The notes: a model not told the origin generated them from the letters alone. A stretch of DNA of 64,000 nucleotides from an uncultured Vibrio sp. (GCF_963675395.1 NZ_OY776223.1:2852001-2916000), one strand, 5' to 3'; shown: positions 20,807-30,219, counted from the stretch's first letter. Numbers and translations are program-made.

Positions 20807-21571
20807 TTAGTGGGCAATGCACATCGGGGTATTAGCGACAGGGTCCTGAATGACTCGCGCATCGAGTGAAAATACGTCCTTGAGCAGGTTTTGAGTAAAA
20901 ACATCGTGCGGTGTGCCTTGGGCTACGAGCTGACCTTTTTTGAGTACTACTAAGTGATCACAGTAGCGACATGCCTGATTCAAGTCGTGTAATACAACGA
21001 TCACCGTTTTTCCTTTGTTGTTCATCTCGCGCATGATCTTCATCAGTTCAATCTGATGAGAAAGATCCAGGTAGGTCGTGGGCTCATCCAGCATCACAAT
21101 ATTGGTGTCTTGCGCCAGAATCATGGCTATCCAGGCCCTTTGCCTTTGTCCTCCGGATAATGATTCAACTGTTTGTTCCGCCAAGTCATCTACGCCTGTT
21201 TCCCGCATTGCACTCGCGACCATGTTCTTGTCATGCTCGTCCAATTTACCCCAGTGAGAAAGGTAAGGTGAGCGACCGTATTCAACCAGGCGTTTTACTG
21301 TGATTCCCTCTGGCGTTTCTAATACCTGAGGCAATAAAGACATTTCTTGTGCCAGGTGTTTGTCACGGTATGATTTCAATGCCTTTCCATTAAGCAAAAC
21401 CTCACCATTGGTTGGCATATTAATTCGAGCCAGTGTTTTGAGTAAGGTTGACTTACCACATCCATTTGGGCCGATAAGAGCAGTAATTTTGCCTTTTGGT
21501 AGTGTGAGATTGAGCGCTTCAATAATGACCTTGTCACCATAAGAAACGTTTAAGTTATTTGCAGCTATCAT
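20807..21571 (-). CDS. Fe(III)-siderophore ABC transporter ATP-binding protein (FecE/FepC type)
   Basis: This 254-residue ATPase is of the iron-siderophore/cobalamin import group. Walker A is GPNGCGKST, the signature is LSGGQRQR and Walker B is NIVMLDEPTTYLD, where the TTYLD ending is typical of this group. The ATG at 21571 overlaps the permease stop codon (TGATG), so the two were translationally coupled. The partner permease is now a stub and no binding protein is present nearby. The ATPase is therefore probably orphaned. Confidence 0.88.
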   Translation of the reverse strand: MIAANNLNVSYGDKVIIEALNLTLPKGKITALIGPNGCGKSTLLKTLARINMPTNGEVLLNGKALKSYRDKHLAQEMSLLPQVLETPEGITVKRLVEYGRSPYLSHWGKLDEHDKNMVASAMRETGVDDLAEQTVESLSGGQRQRAWIAMILAQDTNIVMLDEPTTYLDLSHQIELMKIMREMNNKGKTVIVVLHDLNQACRYCDHLVVLKKGQLVAQGTPHDVFTQNLLKDVFSLDARVIQDPVANTPMCIAH

Positions 21572-21915
21572 CACCAACCCTTGTAACGTTGTAATAAGAA
21601 AATAAAGTAAGGTGCACCAATCAAAGAAGTTAAAACACCGGCTGGAAGTTCTAAAGGAGGATGTATCCCCCTCGCTAACGTGTCGGATACCAATACCATT
21701 AGTGCGCCAAGCAAGGCAGCGCCTGGCACAAGCAACTTATGATTATGACCAAAAAGCATTTTTGCTAAATGTGGTGCCAGTAATCCAACAAAGCTAATTG
21801 TGCCGCATACCGACACACTGACACTGGCAAGAATAACGGCACAAACCAGTGAGAGTAACTTGATGCGTTTTGGTTTAATGCCAAGTGAAGTCGCGCTATC
21901 TCTACCGTGGAGTCT
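21571..21915 (-). pseudogene. FecCD-family siderophore permease, C-terminal stub
   Basis: Only about the last 110 residues remain, starting around LARLHGRDSATSLG and ending LLQRYKGW. The retained part includes the family hallmarks GTISFVGLLAPHLAK and ADTLAR-like SDTLARGIHPP. Intact members have about 320-350 residues with some ten helices, so most helices are missing. To the right, the frame meets a stop codon at the border with an IS91-like transposase remnant on the other strand. Insertion or IS-driven deletion removed the 5' part and the rest of the uptake operon. Confidence 0.85.
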
Positions 21916-22253
21916 TGCCAGACAAAGACATCAAATCTGTCACAGAGAATGAGGTCACCTTCGAATATGTAGATGGTAAGACGAAACAGCGAAGATCCCG
22001 AACACTACCTATAACACGGTTCCTATGGTTGATACTTCAACATGTTTTACCCAAAGGTCTTCAGCGAGTCAGAGACTACGGCTTTCTTCGCGGCAACGCC
22101 CATCAACTCTGCCTACAAATCCAGTTACTGCTTTTATCTGCGAGCGAACTCTACCAGTCTGTAGCCAGGACTGAACGCCAGAAAATGGTACGTAGTTGCC
22201 CTTGTTGCCATCATGAAATGGCTTGTGTTGGAGTCAGCCGACCGAGTTAGCCG
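21886..22253 (+). pseudogene. IS91-family transposase, C-terminal remnant
   Basis: About 120 residues match the end of Y2-type IS91-like transposases: RYLYRGVLPDKDI, VTFEYVDGKTKQRRSRTLP, FLWLILQHVLPKGLQRVRDYGF and a late CPCC cysteine pair. The catalytic HUH and tyrosine regions, which lie upstream in intact proteins, are absent. The left border falls inside the siderophore permease gene. The first apparent codon is a chance GTG near 21885. Confidence 0.8.
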
Positions 22254-22634
22254 AAAGGCAAAAAGAATAAGGATAATGGAGACGGCTATGACAGAAAGGT
22301 CGCCTATGAATAGAGCTTAACAGGCGAGTTCAGCTAAAGGTGTGAGGCTATCAGGCCGCACATCATGACACCGTTCGCTTCAAGAAAAGTCACATCTTAC
22401 CTAGACGCTAAGCTCACCAGACACAATTTACATATAAAGAAGAGGCTCGGGCTTGTTCAACTCTGAATAACGCTGTCGGCTGCGCGACAGCTATTCTTAT
22501 TTGTTAGAAAAAACGTAGCTATCAAGTCGGTGACCATTCAGATTAAGCATTCAGCTTGAAAGCAAATAGCGTGTTGTCTAGGGGGAAGAAGCGCCAAAAA
22601 TTTAGTTATTGACGCCATAGTCGTCTGTTATATT
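22254..22634. mobile_element. Probable 3' end of the IS91-like remnant, then gene-free DNA
   Basis: There is no gene here. The stretch follows the transposase remnant and probably holds the origin-end of the element. A perfect hairpin, GCTGTCG around GCTGCG to CGACAGC, lies near 22470-22490. IS91-family ends carry such structures, but I cannot fix the border. Confidence 0.4.
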
Positions 22635-23018
22635 TTATTGCTCTGCAAATTTAAATTCACTTGTCACATACACTGGTATATTCAATGAATTAGACTCAGA
22701 TGGTACATATTCAACTTTGCTTAGAGCCTTTAACGCGATGAACCCCCATTCCCCCTCAGGAGATGACTCTACGATTGTAGGATTAAATATCTCTCCATTC
22801 GAATCTATTAAATAGTTAATTTTCACAAAACCACCTGTTTTTGGTAGCTTTATATTGGGCTTTACACTAAACCTAGACTTTTCAGACGACTGAACCCAAT
22901 AATCGTCTAAGTCTTGTTGCTCAACTTTTATGGGTGATTGTGTCAGATAAACTTCCTGTTTTGATGCACAACCACCTAAAGCTAAAAGACTTATCGATAA
23001 TATACTCAAAATTCTCAT
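22635..23018 (-). CDS. Small lipoprotein with a TonB C-terminal-like domain
   Basis: This 127-residue predicted lipoprotein has lipobox LALGGC with Cys17. After about 30 variable residues, a TonB-C-like domain fills the rest: VKINYLIDSNGEIFNPTIVESSP, then a helix-like GFIALKALSKVEY and a final strand VYVTSEFKF. It lacks the Pro-rich spacer and membrane anchor of true TonB, so it cannot span the periplasm alone. The function is unknown. It lies in the disturbed region between the IS91 remnant and a diguanylate cyclase. GGAGTG lies upstream of the ATG at 23018. Confidence 0.72.
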   Translation of the reverse strand: MRILSILSISLLALGGCASKQEVYLTQSPIKVEQQDLDDYWVQSSEKSRFSVKPNIKLPKTGGFVKINYLIDSNGEIFNPTIVESSPEGEWGFIALKALSKVEYVPSESNSLNIPVYVTSEFKFAEQ

Positions 23019-23277
23019 TTACACTCCTTGTAAAATATAACTCTTTGATACGGGATGAGCAGCGCAATGCTGAAGACTCATTAAGCCACCTTACAATTTA
23101 CAATCAACAAGTTGAACCGATAAAAGATAGTCAGTTCACAAAATCGAGCATTCGCTCTAAGTGGAAACGGGGCATTTCTGTGCTATGCCTCGTCAAAAAA
23201 ACTTTGGACAGTTTCAATTCATAAACAAAATCAAACTTAGCTCATTCCAAATTATGAAAACGGTGGGATCGACAAAT

Positions 23278-24489
23278 TTAATGACCAACAATACAGTTAC
23301 GACCTTGGCTTTTAGCCATATACAAAGCTGAATCAGCTCTGATGAAGGCACTTTGTAATGTATCCTGAGAAGTTAAGTTACAGTAGCCAATGCTAACAGT
23401 AATGGGAACCTTCATATCTGTTAATAAGCTTTGTGATTCAACCGATGAATTGATTGCCTGTAACGTGACCAAAGCCTGCTTCGAATCTTTATCAAAAATA
23501 AAGATAAGAAACTCCTCACCTCCATAGCGACCAACCAAATCGCCCTTTGTGACACTGTTAGACAGAATATTAGAAACACAAACGATAGCATTATCACCAA
23601 CGTCATGACCAAAGCGGTCATTCACTTTCTTGAAATGGTCAATATCGACAATGGCCAGAGTCCCCTGAATAGGTGTGTCACTTTGAAGTAAGTGGGAAAT
23701 TCGTTCATTCATGTAACGGCGGTTAAACAACCCTGTCAGTTCATCCCGAATGGATCTCTCATAGTGCCAGTCAATTTGATTAAAAAGAAATAATGACAGT
23801 AGTCCGCCTAACAAAAAGAAGCAGACGATGTTTTGAGTCACAACAACAGCGACACGGTAATATTCAGGTTCACCTGTCAAAGCCAATGCAAAAGTAGGAA
23901 ACCCCGCAGCAACAAGGCAAACCAGTGCAGATAAAGCCAGCATAAGCTCACCCTTACCATTTGAAGCTCTATGTTTGTAGCAAAGTAAAAATGTCGAAAC
24001 ATACACAACAGAAAAATTTGCAAACGCTAGCTGAACACGTAATTCAAGAGTACTTGGTATGTATTGATAGATAAGAATCTGCATCGCTGTATACAAACAG
24101 ATATGAATAATTGCAAGCCTCCATATCCACGGCTTAATATCTTGCTTATACCAGCTTATAGAGCCAAATAACAATAAATACGCAACCGTCATATACATAA
24201 AGTTGTTTAATAAAACAGAATAAATAAGCGGAAGCCAAGAACGAATAGCCATTGCAGCAAATGCAAAACCAAACAGTAGGAAAAAATAAAAGAAATAACG
24301 TGCTGATCGACGTTGATAGTGAGACAACCCAGAACGAATTTGAGATAAAAATATACAGCCAACAGTACTACAAACAATATTGTTTATGATGCTGGCAAAA
24401 TCGATAAGGCTTGAACTTGAATTAATCACTACTTCTTTGCTTAGAGTAAGTGGGGCAAATATACAACTGGTAACTATGTGGTGACACAT
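23278..24489 (-). CDS. Membrane-bound diguanylate cyclase (GGDEF domain)
   Basis: This 403-residue protein makes cyclic di-GMP. The first about 235 residues contain seven or so hydrophobic helices with no recognised soluble sensor, similar to MASE-type membrane sensors. The GGDEF domain follows, with RDELTGLFNRRYM at the start and the active motif GGEEF at residues 323-327. The usual inhibitory RxxD site just upstream reads TKGD, so product feedback is probably absent. The start is not certain, because the first residues are polar and a later start is possible. It lies alone in the island-like region beside tRNA-Ser. Confidence 0.87.
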   Translation of the reverse strand: MCHHIVTSCIFAPLTLSKEVVINSSSSLIDFASIINNIVCSTVGCIFLSQIRSGLSHYQRRSARYFFYFFLLFGFAFAAMAIRSWLPLIYSVLLNNFMYMTVAYLLLFGSISWYKQDIKPWIWRLAIIHICLYTAMQILIYQYIPSTLELRVQLAFANFSVVYVSTFLLCYKHRASNGKGELMLALSALVCLVAAGFPTFALALTGEPEYYRVAVVVTQNIVCFFLLGGLLSLFLFNQIDWHYERSIRDELTGLFNRRYMNERISHLLQSDTPIQGTLAIVDIDHFKKVNDRFGHDVGDNAIVCVSNILSNSVTKGDLVGRYGGEEFLIFIFDKDSKQALVTLQAINSSVESQSLLTDMKVPITVSIGYCNLTSQDTLQSAFIRADSALYMAKSQGRNCIVGH

Positions 24490-24772
24490 AATACTCGGAT
24501 AGATTGACTAATTAGTCAACAAGTATCCTTAAAATCTGGTCAGAATGAACGCTATGGGAATACCTAGAGTATCAACATAGTAGCCAATGTTAACATGATA
24601 AAAAGTATATCAAATCACGACACGACGAAGTAATAAATCTGCTAAGCGTAACTACGAATGGGGCAAAGGTAAGTTCATCACGCAAGTTGCGTCACGCAGA
24701 CTGCGTGATTGATTTACAACGGAAAGAGGCACACAGGCTTCTCTGAGGTATGAAAAGTCTGTATCAGTCCTT

Positions 24773-25138
24773 CTAGCAATCCGTTTGCTCTGAGAGTCTC
24801 AGAGCGTCTTCTAGTTCAACGCCAAGGTATCTAATAGTGTTATCTAGCTTCGAATGGCCAAGTAAGATCTGTACCGCCCTTATATTTTTCGTTCTGGCAT
24901 AGATCAGAGTAGCTTTAGTGCGACGCATGGAATGCGTACCATAATAGTCCGCATTCAAACCAAGCTTTACAGCCCAGTTCCTGATAATCGTACGATAAAA
25001 CGAATAGCTGATGGCTTGGCCTTTACGACGACAGCTTGGAAATAGAAAACTACTTGCCTCTAGATGTGCTGAGTAGACCCACTGGAAAGCCACGTTCACG
25101 CAGTGAAACAGGGACAGGAGAGCGGTGGTAGTAGACAC
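24773..25138 (-). pseudogene. Tyrosine recombinase (integrase), C-terminal fragment
   Basis: The last about 95 residues match the catalytic domain of phage/island integrases: FLFPSCRRKGQAISYSFYR, YGTHSMRRTKATL (His-x-x-Arg), LLGHSKLDNTIRYLG (His and tyrosine nucleophile). The N-terminal DNA-binding domain and the first catalytic Arg are missing, and the first about 20 residues of the open frame do not fit the family. It ends about 110 bases from the 3' end of tRNA-Ser, the usual place of an island integrase. Confidence 0.8.
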
Positions 25139-25208
25139 TAGATGGAAGTTTTAACAGATACATATGTATCACCTCATTGTAGTAGGTGACTTTTTCATGC
25201 ATCAGATA

Positions 25209-25239
25209 TGAAAAAAGCCCTGAAAAATCAGAGCTTTGT
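25209..25239 (-). terminator. Terminator after tRNA-Ser
   Basis: On the minus strand GCTCTGA and TCAGGGC form a stem around TTTT, followed by TTTTTTC, just past the tRNA 3' end. Confidence 0.75.
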
Positions 25240-25250
25240 TCATTTAAAAG

Positions 25251-25341
25251 TGGCGGAGAGATAGGGATTTGAACCCTAGATACGCTATTAACGTATGCCG
25301 GTTTTCAAGACCGGTGCTTTCAACCACTCAGCCATCTCTCC
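25251..25341 (-). tRNA. tRNA-Ser (anticodon UGA)
   Basis: Read on the minus strand it begins GGAGAGATGGCTGAGTGG and ends in the encoded CCA. The anticodon loop CTTGAAA gives anticodon TGA (UGA). It has the T-arm GGTTCAAATCC and the long variable arm of a class II tRNA. Length is 91 bases with CCA. The 3' end faces the integrase fragment, so it probably served as an attachment site. Confidence 0.97.
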
Positions 25342-25445
25342 GTGTTGACGCGAATAATATAAGGCTTTGAAAATGTTGTAAACCCTAAATTTATCTGTTT
25401 GGGTGTTTAACGCTCAATTTTGGGTTGTTTGTTGCTTAAATACAC

Positions 25446-25477
25446 AAAAGCCCTCCAAAGGAGGGCTTTCAAAACGT
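25446..25477 (-). terminator. Terminator after yejM
   Basis: AAAGCCCTCC and GGAGGGCTTT arms lie about 20 bases past the yejM stop codon. The T run is usable on the minus strand. Confidence 0.85.
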
Positions 25478-25495
25478 TGAGTGCGTAAATCAGTA

Positions 25496-27304
25496 CTAAT
25501 CGTTCTTAGTATAAAACCGTTGTAGCTCTGTTAAACCCTGCATGAGCACCGGCATTTTAGGGCTGTCATCACGCAGGCGTTTGTAATTGTTGTCATACAG
25601 CTTGTAGTTACCAAACTTATCGATCACGGTAGTTTGGGTATTGGTTATTAATGCGAGTTCTCGTGAGTCTCCGGCTAATATCCAACGTCGGCGACTTTCA
25701 TCAAATAAGTTACGACCACTACTGTAATCATATGGGTTCGATGAAACCCCGAGCATGTCTTGCAACAGTGTCACTGAAAGGTCTAAGTGACTGGTACTAT
25801 GAGTGAAATCACCAGCGACTCTGCCGGGCCAATGAATCACCATCGGCACTTGCAATTGATAACGGCTGTAGTTGCTGTTTGCACCCCAACTATTGGTGTT
25901 GGTTTCGTTGAACTCACTACCGTGATTTGAAGTGATGATAACCACAGTATTGGTCAACAAGTGCGTTTCTTTTAACTCATTAATAATGTTGGCAACGGTG
26001 TTATCTGCTGATTTTACCGCAAAATCGTACGCATTTTTGAATCGTTCACTTGCTGGCATTTCTTCATCTGTATTTGAAGGAATCGATTCAAAGTTATCGA
26101 CGGCTGTTACTTCGATATAGCTAAACCAAGGTTGTTTTGCGTTTTCTACGAGCCATGTATTCCAATCGGAGATAGCTTGTTTATCGGTATGCGCTTGTTT
26201 ACCGTCAAGTTGCTCAGCCAAGTTTAGGTTTCTGAAAATGATCTCTGAATAAAGGTCATCTTCAAAACCATTACCACTGAATAATCCAAAGCTGTAACCC
26301 TGTTCTTTCAGAACATCAAGCATGACAGGTGAAGAGCCTTGTGCCTCAATGCTCGAAGCGTAACTGGTTGGCAAGCCGTAGAATAAGCCGAATGCACCAT
26401 AGGTATCATTGCTCGAGCTGTAGTGGTTACGGAAATTCTGATTTTCCTGCGCAAACTCATAGAGATTTGGCATCTCTTTTTCATTGAGTGCATCCGCTCT
26501 TAAATTATTCACGCTGATCATCAGAACATTCAGTTTGTTTACGCGGCGATTGAACTCTAATTTTTCAAGCGGGTAGTTAACCAGTTCTACATTACCTTGG
26601 TTTTCAGCTAAGCGTTTTAGGTACTCTTCACGATCCAATAAGCCGTGTTTTTCCATAAAGCTTTTCGCTGTCATTGGGTATGAAAGCGGGAAGTTAGCGC
26701 GTTGACTGGTAATTGGGTTATAGAAATAAGCATCCGCCCAAATGTAAACCAAATGGCTGGTGATAAAGCTCAGGAAGAACAGGATAGCCAACGGGCGGCC
26801 AACATGTTTATGAGAGAGTTTGCGTTGCTTTCGCCACACCCATTCTGAAAGCGCGAGTTGAATCAGAAAAATGAATGGCATCACCACAAACAGGTGTTGC
26901 AGATCGGAACTCAGAACGCTTTTATCATCGCTAAATAAAAGCTCCCAGACTACGGGTGTCAGGTGTAAGTTGATCGATTGATAGGCTTGGGTATCGATCA
27001 ATAAGATTGTCTGACCGATTGTCGCGAATATCACTGCCACCAAGCGGAATAGCTTGCGAGATGGCAGGACAAAGGTCAACGGGAATAGAACCAGCAAGTA
27101 AAGAGCGAAAACCAGAAAGCCAAAATGACCAACCCAAGAAACTGCCAGATAAAACTGACCGAGCAAGGTCTCAGGCCAAGGCGATTGAGTAATATAGCGT
27201 GTGCCTATCAACATTGAAGCTACAATGTTGAAGAATGCAAACCAATGTCCCCAACCTACTAGTCGAGATACGCGTTCGCCGTATGAGATTCCGCTGTCTA
27301 CCAT
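25496..27304 (-). CDS. yejM: Inner-membrane sulfatase-like protein YejM (PbgA/LapC)
   Basis: This 602-residue protein has five N-terminal membrane helices (about residues 20-185, DUF3413) and a periplasmic sulfatase-fold domain. In E. coli, YejM/LapC senses LPS in the inner membrane and controls LpxC breakdown through LapB. It is not an active sulfatase. The globular domain starts with VLMISVNNLRADALNE near residue 253 and has SNHGSEFNE near residue 455. It is followed upstream by yejL on the same strand, separated by 22 bases, so the two form an operon. Confidence 0.95.
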   Translation of the reverse strand: MVDSGISYGERVSRLVGWGHWFAFFNIVASMLIGTRYITQSPWPETLLGQFYLAVSWVGHFGFLVFALYLLVLFPLTFVLPSRKLFRLVAVIFATIGQTILLIDTQAYQSINLHLTPVVWELLFSDDKSVLSSDLQHLFVVMPFIFLIQLALSEWVWRKQRKLSHKHVGRPLAILFFLSFITSHLVYIWADAYFYNPITSQRANFPLSYPMTAKSFMEKHGLLDREEYLKRLAENQGNVELVNYPLEKLEFNRRVNKLNVLMISVNNLRADALNEKEMPNLYEFAQENQNFRNHYSSSNDTYGAFGLFYGLPTSYASSIEAQGSSPVMLDVLKEQGYSFGLFSGNGFEDDLYSEIIFRNLNLAEQLDGKQAHTDKQAISDWNTWLVENAKQPWFSYIEVTAVDNFESIPSNTDEEMPASERFKNAYDFAVKSADNTVANIINELKETHLLTNTVVIITSNHGSEFNETNTNSWGANSNYSRYQLQVPMVIHWPGRVAGDFTHSTSHLDLSVTLLQDMLGVSSNPYDYSSGRNLFDESRRRWILAGDSRELALITNTQTTVIDKFGNYKLYDNNYKRLRDDSPKMPVLMQGLTELQRFYTKND

Positions 27305-27326
27305 GTATGTGTCTAATTATCCGTTA

Positions 27327-27554
27327 TTAATGTGTTTTTGGTGTTTCTAATGAAGACATCAGTGCCTGAGCAAATTTTTCAGCAATCGCTTGACGTTGTG
27401 AAGCAGCAACTCGTTGATTTAAGACATTGGTTGCGATATTTCCTGCAATCATTAGTGTTAATTCAGGTGAAGCTGCATGTTTTTCAAGAACTAATGCGAC
27501 TTCCGCAAGAATGTTCTCTACTTGTTCGTCAGTATATTTAGATGTAATCGGCAT
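27327..27554 (-). CDS. yejL: YejL family protein (DUF1414)
   Basis: This 75-residue cytoplasmic helical protein of the YejL/DUF1414 family has no established function. It is recognisable from [13 protein letters not shown], the middle [13 protein letters not shown] and the Q-rich [14 protein letters not shown]. Order and spacing with yejM and the divergent yejK match E. coli. Confidence 0.93.
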   Translation of the reverse strand: MPITSKYTDEQVENILAEVALVLEKHAASPELTLMIAGNIATNVLNQRVAASQRQAIAEKFAQALMSSLETPKTH

Positions 27555-27639
27555 AAAGACTCTAATAATGATAGTAAAAGCGGCTTATGATAACCTACAA
27601 TGCCCATCAACTAAAACCTTGTAGCAAGATAAAATCACT

Positions 27640-28638
27640 ATGAGCCTTCATCTTTCAAACGTTATTCTGCATCAACTATGCAAAAACGATCAGGACGAAC
27701 TGGTTGTTAACTATCGTCCCGCATCACTAGAAAATGATGCATCGACTGAAAACCTCGTCGCGGAACTTCATCGAGTATTCCATTCTAAAGCTGGTAAAGG
27801 TTTTGGCTCTTTCCAGTCAGACAGCGAATTTCAATTTTGGCTTCAAGAAATGCGCAAAGGTGAGCGAGATTTTTATGATTTCTCACAAATTAGTGCAAAT
27901 CGACTGAAAGAAGAGTTGATTAAATACCCGTTCGCGGATGAAGGTATTTTAGTTTTCGCCGAGTATCAAAGCCTTGCGACGGATTATCTGTTTATTGGTA
28001 TTTTGCCAATGAATCAAAGTCTGAAAGTGACCGAAGGTCTGGACATCAGTGCTACCGACTATCTAGATATTACTAAAATGGATATCGCGGCACGTATTGA
28101 TTTATCGAGCTACGAAACTGACAAAGAGTCCAACCGTTACCTGTCGTACATAAAAGGTCGAGTAGGGCGCAAAGTGGCGGACTTTTTCCTGGATTTCCTT
28201 CAGGCAGACATCGGTCTGGACACAAAGCAGCAAAACCTAGTACTGATGCAGGCTGTCGACGACTTTTGTGCTGATTCAAAATTAGAAAAGCAGGAAGTGA
28301 ACGAGTACAAAAAGCAAGTTTACGACTACTGTAATGAACAGATTAAATCAGGTGACGAAGTACAAGTCTCTGAGCTTTCGGGTGAGTTGCCCCCAAGTCA
28401 GGATGGTACAAGCTTTATAGACTTCACTAAAGAGCAGGGCTATGAGCTTGAAGAGTCATTCCCTGGTGATCGTGCAACGGTCCGTAAACTGACCAAATTC
28501 GTTGGTGCGGGGGGTGGTTTGAACATCAGCTTTGACAGCTTACTACTCGGTGAGCGTATTTTTTATGATCCAGAAACAGATACATTAACGATCAAAGGCA
28601 CGCCACCAAACTTAAAAGATCAGTTGAGCCGAAACTAA
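27640..28638 (+). CDS. yejK: Nucleoid-associated protein YejK (NdpA)
   Basis: This is a 332-residue cytoplasmic protein of the 37-kDa nucleoid-associated family. In E. coli YejK binds DNA and is reported to interact with topoisomerase IV. The N-terminus MSLHLSNVILHQLCKND and the C-terminal LTKFVGAGGGLNISFD are family features. It is divergent from yejL with 85 bases between starts. Confidence 0.94.
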   Translation: MSLHLSNVILHQLCKNDQDELVVNYRPASLENDASTENLVAELHRVFHSKAGKGFGSFQSDSEFQFWLQEMRKGERDFYDFSQISANRLKEELIKYPFADEGILVFAEYQSLATDYLFIGILPMNQSLKVTEGLDISATDYLDITKMDIAARIDLSSYETDKESNRYLSYIKGRVGRKVADFFLDFLQADIGLDTKQQNLVLMQAVDDFCADSKLEKQEVNEYKKQVYDYCNEQIKSGDEVQVSELSGELPPSQDGTSFIDFTKEQGYELEESFPGDRATVRKLTKFVGAGGGLNISFDSLLLGERIFYDPETDTLTIKGTPPNLKDQLSRN

Positions 28639-28667
28639 TTTCAATAAGAATTTCCGACTGCAAATTC

Positions 28668-28692
28668 AGAGAGCCAATGGCTCTCTTTTTTG
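28668..28692 (+). terminator. Terminator after yejK
   Basis: GAGAGCC and GGCTCTC form a tight stem around AAT, followed by TTTTTTG. Confidence 0.88.
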
Positions 28693-28828
28693 TGTGTAAC
28701 AGATGACTCTGTAATGTTGGAAAGCACTCACTATTGTGTTGATGAAGCCGTGTCGAGACATGGAACCCTGTATCTTGTGAGATAATGATATATCCTTGTT
28801 ATTAATGGGAATATGAGAGGATGGCGAA

Positions 28829-30091
28829 TTGCGGCAATTAAAAGCAGGGATCAGACGTTATGTTTGGTTTTTATTCGTTTTATGGTGTGCATCCGCTTTA
28901 GGTATTTGGCATCAAACCAAACAGACCGTGCAAATGCTCTCGACTGTTAATGAGTTGGGAAGCAAAGTCGAGGAAGTTCGTCATTTCTTTAATTTCGAAC
29001 TGCCGTATCGCGTGCAACACCTAGACCCAGTATCTCTTAAACTTCAGATTGTTTATTCCGTTCGGCTTCAGCTTGAGCAGGAATATTTAGACGGCATATC
29101 TCCACCGGATTTAACCCAATTACTCTATTCCACGGACCGTTTTATAGAAAACGCACATGCCTTTATTGGTAGCGATAATGAATTGGTATCTTTAGCAGAG
29201 CAGTTGCGACACAACCGTGCTCGAGATAACAATTCTGATCAAGTTCACTCGATGTATTATCGCTTAGGGGCATTGATATTAGAGTCTATTTTTAGTGATT
29301 CGGCGACAAATGCTGATACTTACCGAGAGCTCGACTCCCTCTTTATTGCATCAGACTCATTGATAATTGATGAGCGTACGGCGTTTCAACGCAGACTCGC
29401 ACAGACCTCAAGTGTCCTTGCCGCCAATGCGCAGGGACGTTATTTAGCAGAACAACTACTCAAACCGGAGTTAGCCAATCAATTTGCTACGACTAATATG
29501 GCTTTAGAGCAATCACTAACTAGGCTAATCGTGTGGTTGGGGGGAGTTAGTGGATTATTTTTAGTGATGGTCACGTGGGCGGCTTTCGGTAAAAGAGAGC
29601 CTATCAGCTCAGCCGGAATTAAGACAGTAGAATCCAGTTCCAAGTTACTTCCGGTGGGAAGAAACCACGATACAAGCTCATTGAAGGCGAACGAAGTACA
29701 AATAACACTTCAGAATGCCTCTCCAGAAGACATGCCACTCGTGGCTGATGACCCCTACATCGACATCAATAAGATGCTCGAATCATTGTCAGGTGATGAA
29801 GAGGCCGTTCGTATGTTGTTAGAAGTATTTATTCAGGAGCACTCCAACGACGGCACTAAGCTATGCCAAGTGTTGAACTCTGATAAAGAACAAGCGCAAA
29901 GAATCATTCATAGCTTGAAAGGCGTTTCAGGGAGCCTGGGCGCAATGCCTTTAAATTCCATATCAGCTGATATTGAGCTATTGATTAAAGAGAAGCAAAA
30001 CGTACCGGAAAGTAAGCTCGTTAAGCTGAATGATGTATTGGAGCAAACCATACTTTTTGCAACGCACGTTCTCAAAAGTGAAAAAATATAA
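28829..30091 (+). CDS. Membrane-anchored HPt phosphotransfer protein (no kinase domain)
   Basis: This is a 420-residue protein with one membrane helix at about residues 10-28, a helical periplasmic domain of about 200 residues, a second helix at about 231-252 and a cytoplasmic C-terminal HPt domain. The phosphoacceptor is H361 in HSLKGVSGSLG. There is no histidine kinase, HAMP or receiver domain. The start is TTG at 28829, eight bases after GAGAGG; nearby ATGs are in other frames. It probably receives phosphate from a separate hybrid kinase, and the periplasmic part resembles a sensor module that has lost its kinase. It is followed by the lipoprotein gene at 30220 on the same strand. Confidence 0.85.
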   Translation: MRQLKAGIRRYVWFLFVLWCASALGIWHQTKQTVQMLSTVNELGSKVEEVRHFFNFELPYRVQHLDPVSLKLQIVYSVRLQLEQEYLDGISPPDLTQLLYSTDRFIENAHAFIGSDNELVSLAEQLRHNRARDNNSDQVHSMYYRLGALILESIFSDSATNADTYRELDSLFIASDSLIIDERTAFQRRLAQTSSVLAANAQGRYLAEQLLKPELANQFATTNMALEQSLTRLIVWLGGVSGLFLVMVTWAAFGKREPISSAGIKTVESSSKLLPVGRNHDTSSLKANEVQITLQNASPEDMPLVADDPYIDINKMLESLSGDEEAVRMLLEVFIQEHSNDGTKLCQVLNSDKEQAQRIIHSLKGVSGSLGAMPLNSISADIELLIKEKQNVPESKLVKLNDVLEQTILFATHVLKSEKI

Positions 30092-30219
30092 AAAACGCTA
30101 ACAGGTTGATATTACTCTGACTTAAAACGTTAGAGGTTGAGGTATCCAAAGGCACACATGAACTGTCCTTTCAGTTCGCTTTGATTCCTGTTCTACACCA
30201 ATTTACTAAAGGTAATACC

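Noticed and set aside
24690..24725. Hairpin TCACGCA...TGCGTGA considered as an integron attC site
   Set aside because: It lacks the R' and R'' core sequences and the length of Vibrio attC sites; no integron cassettes surround it.
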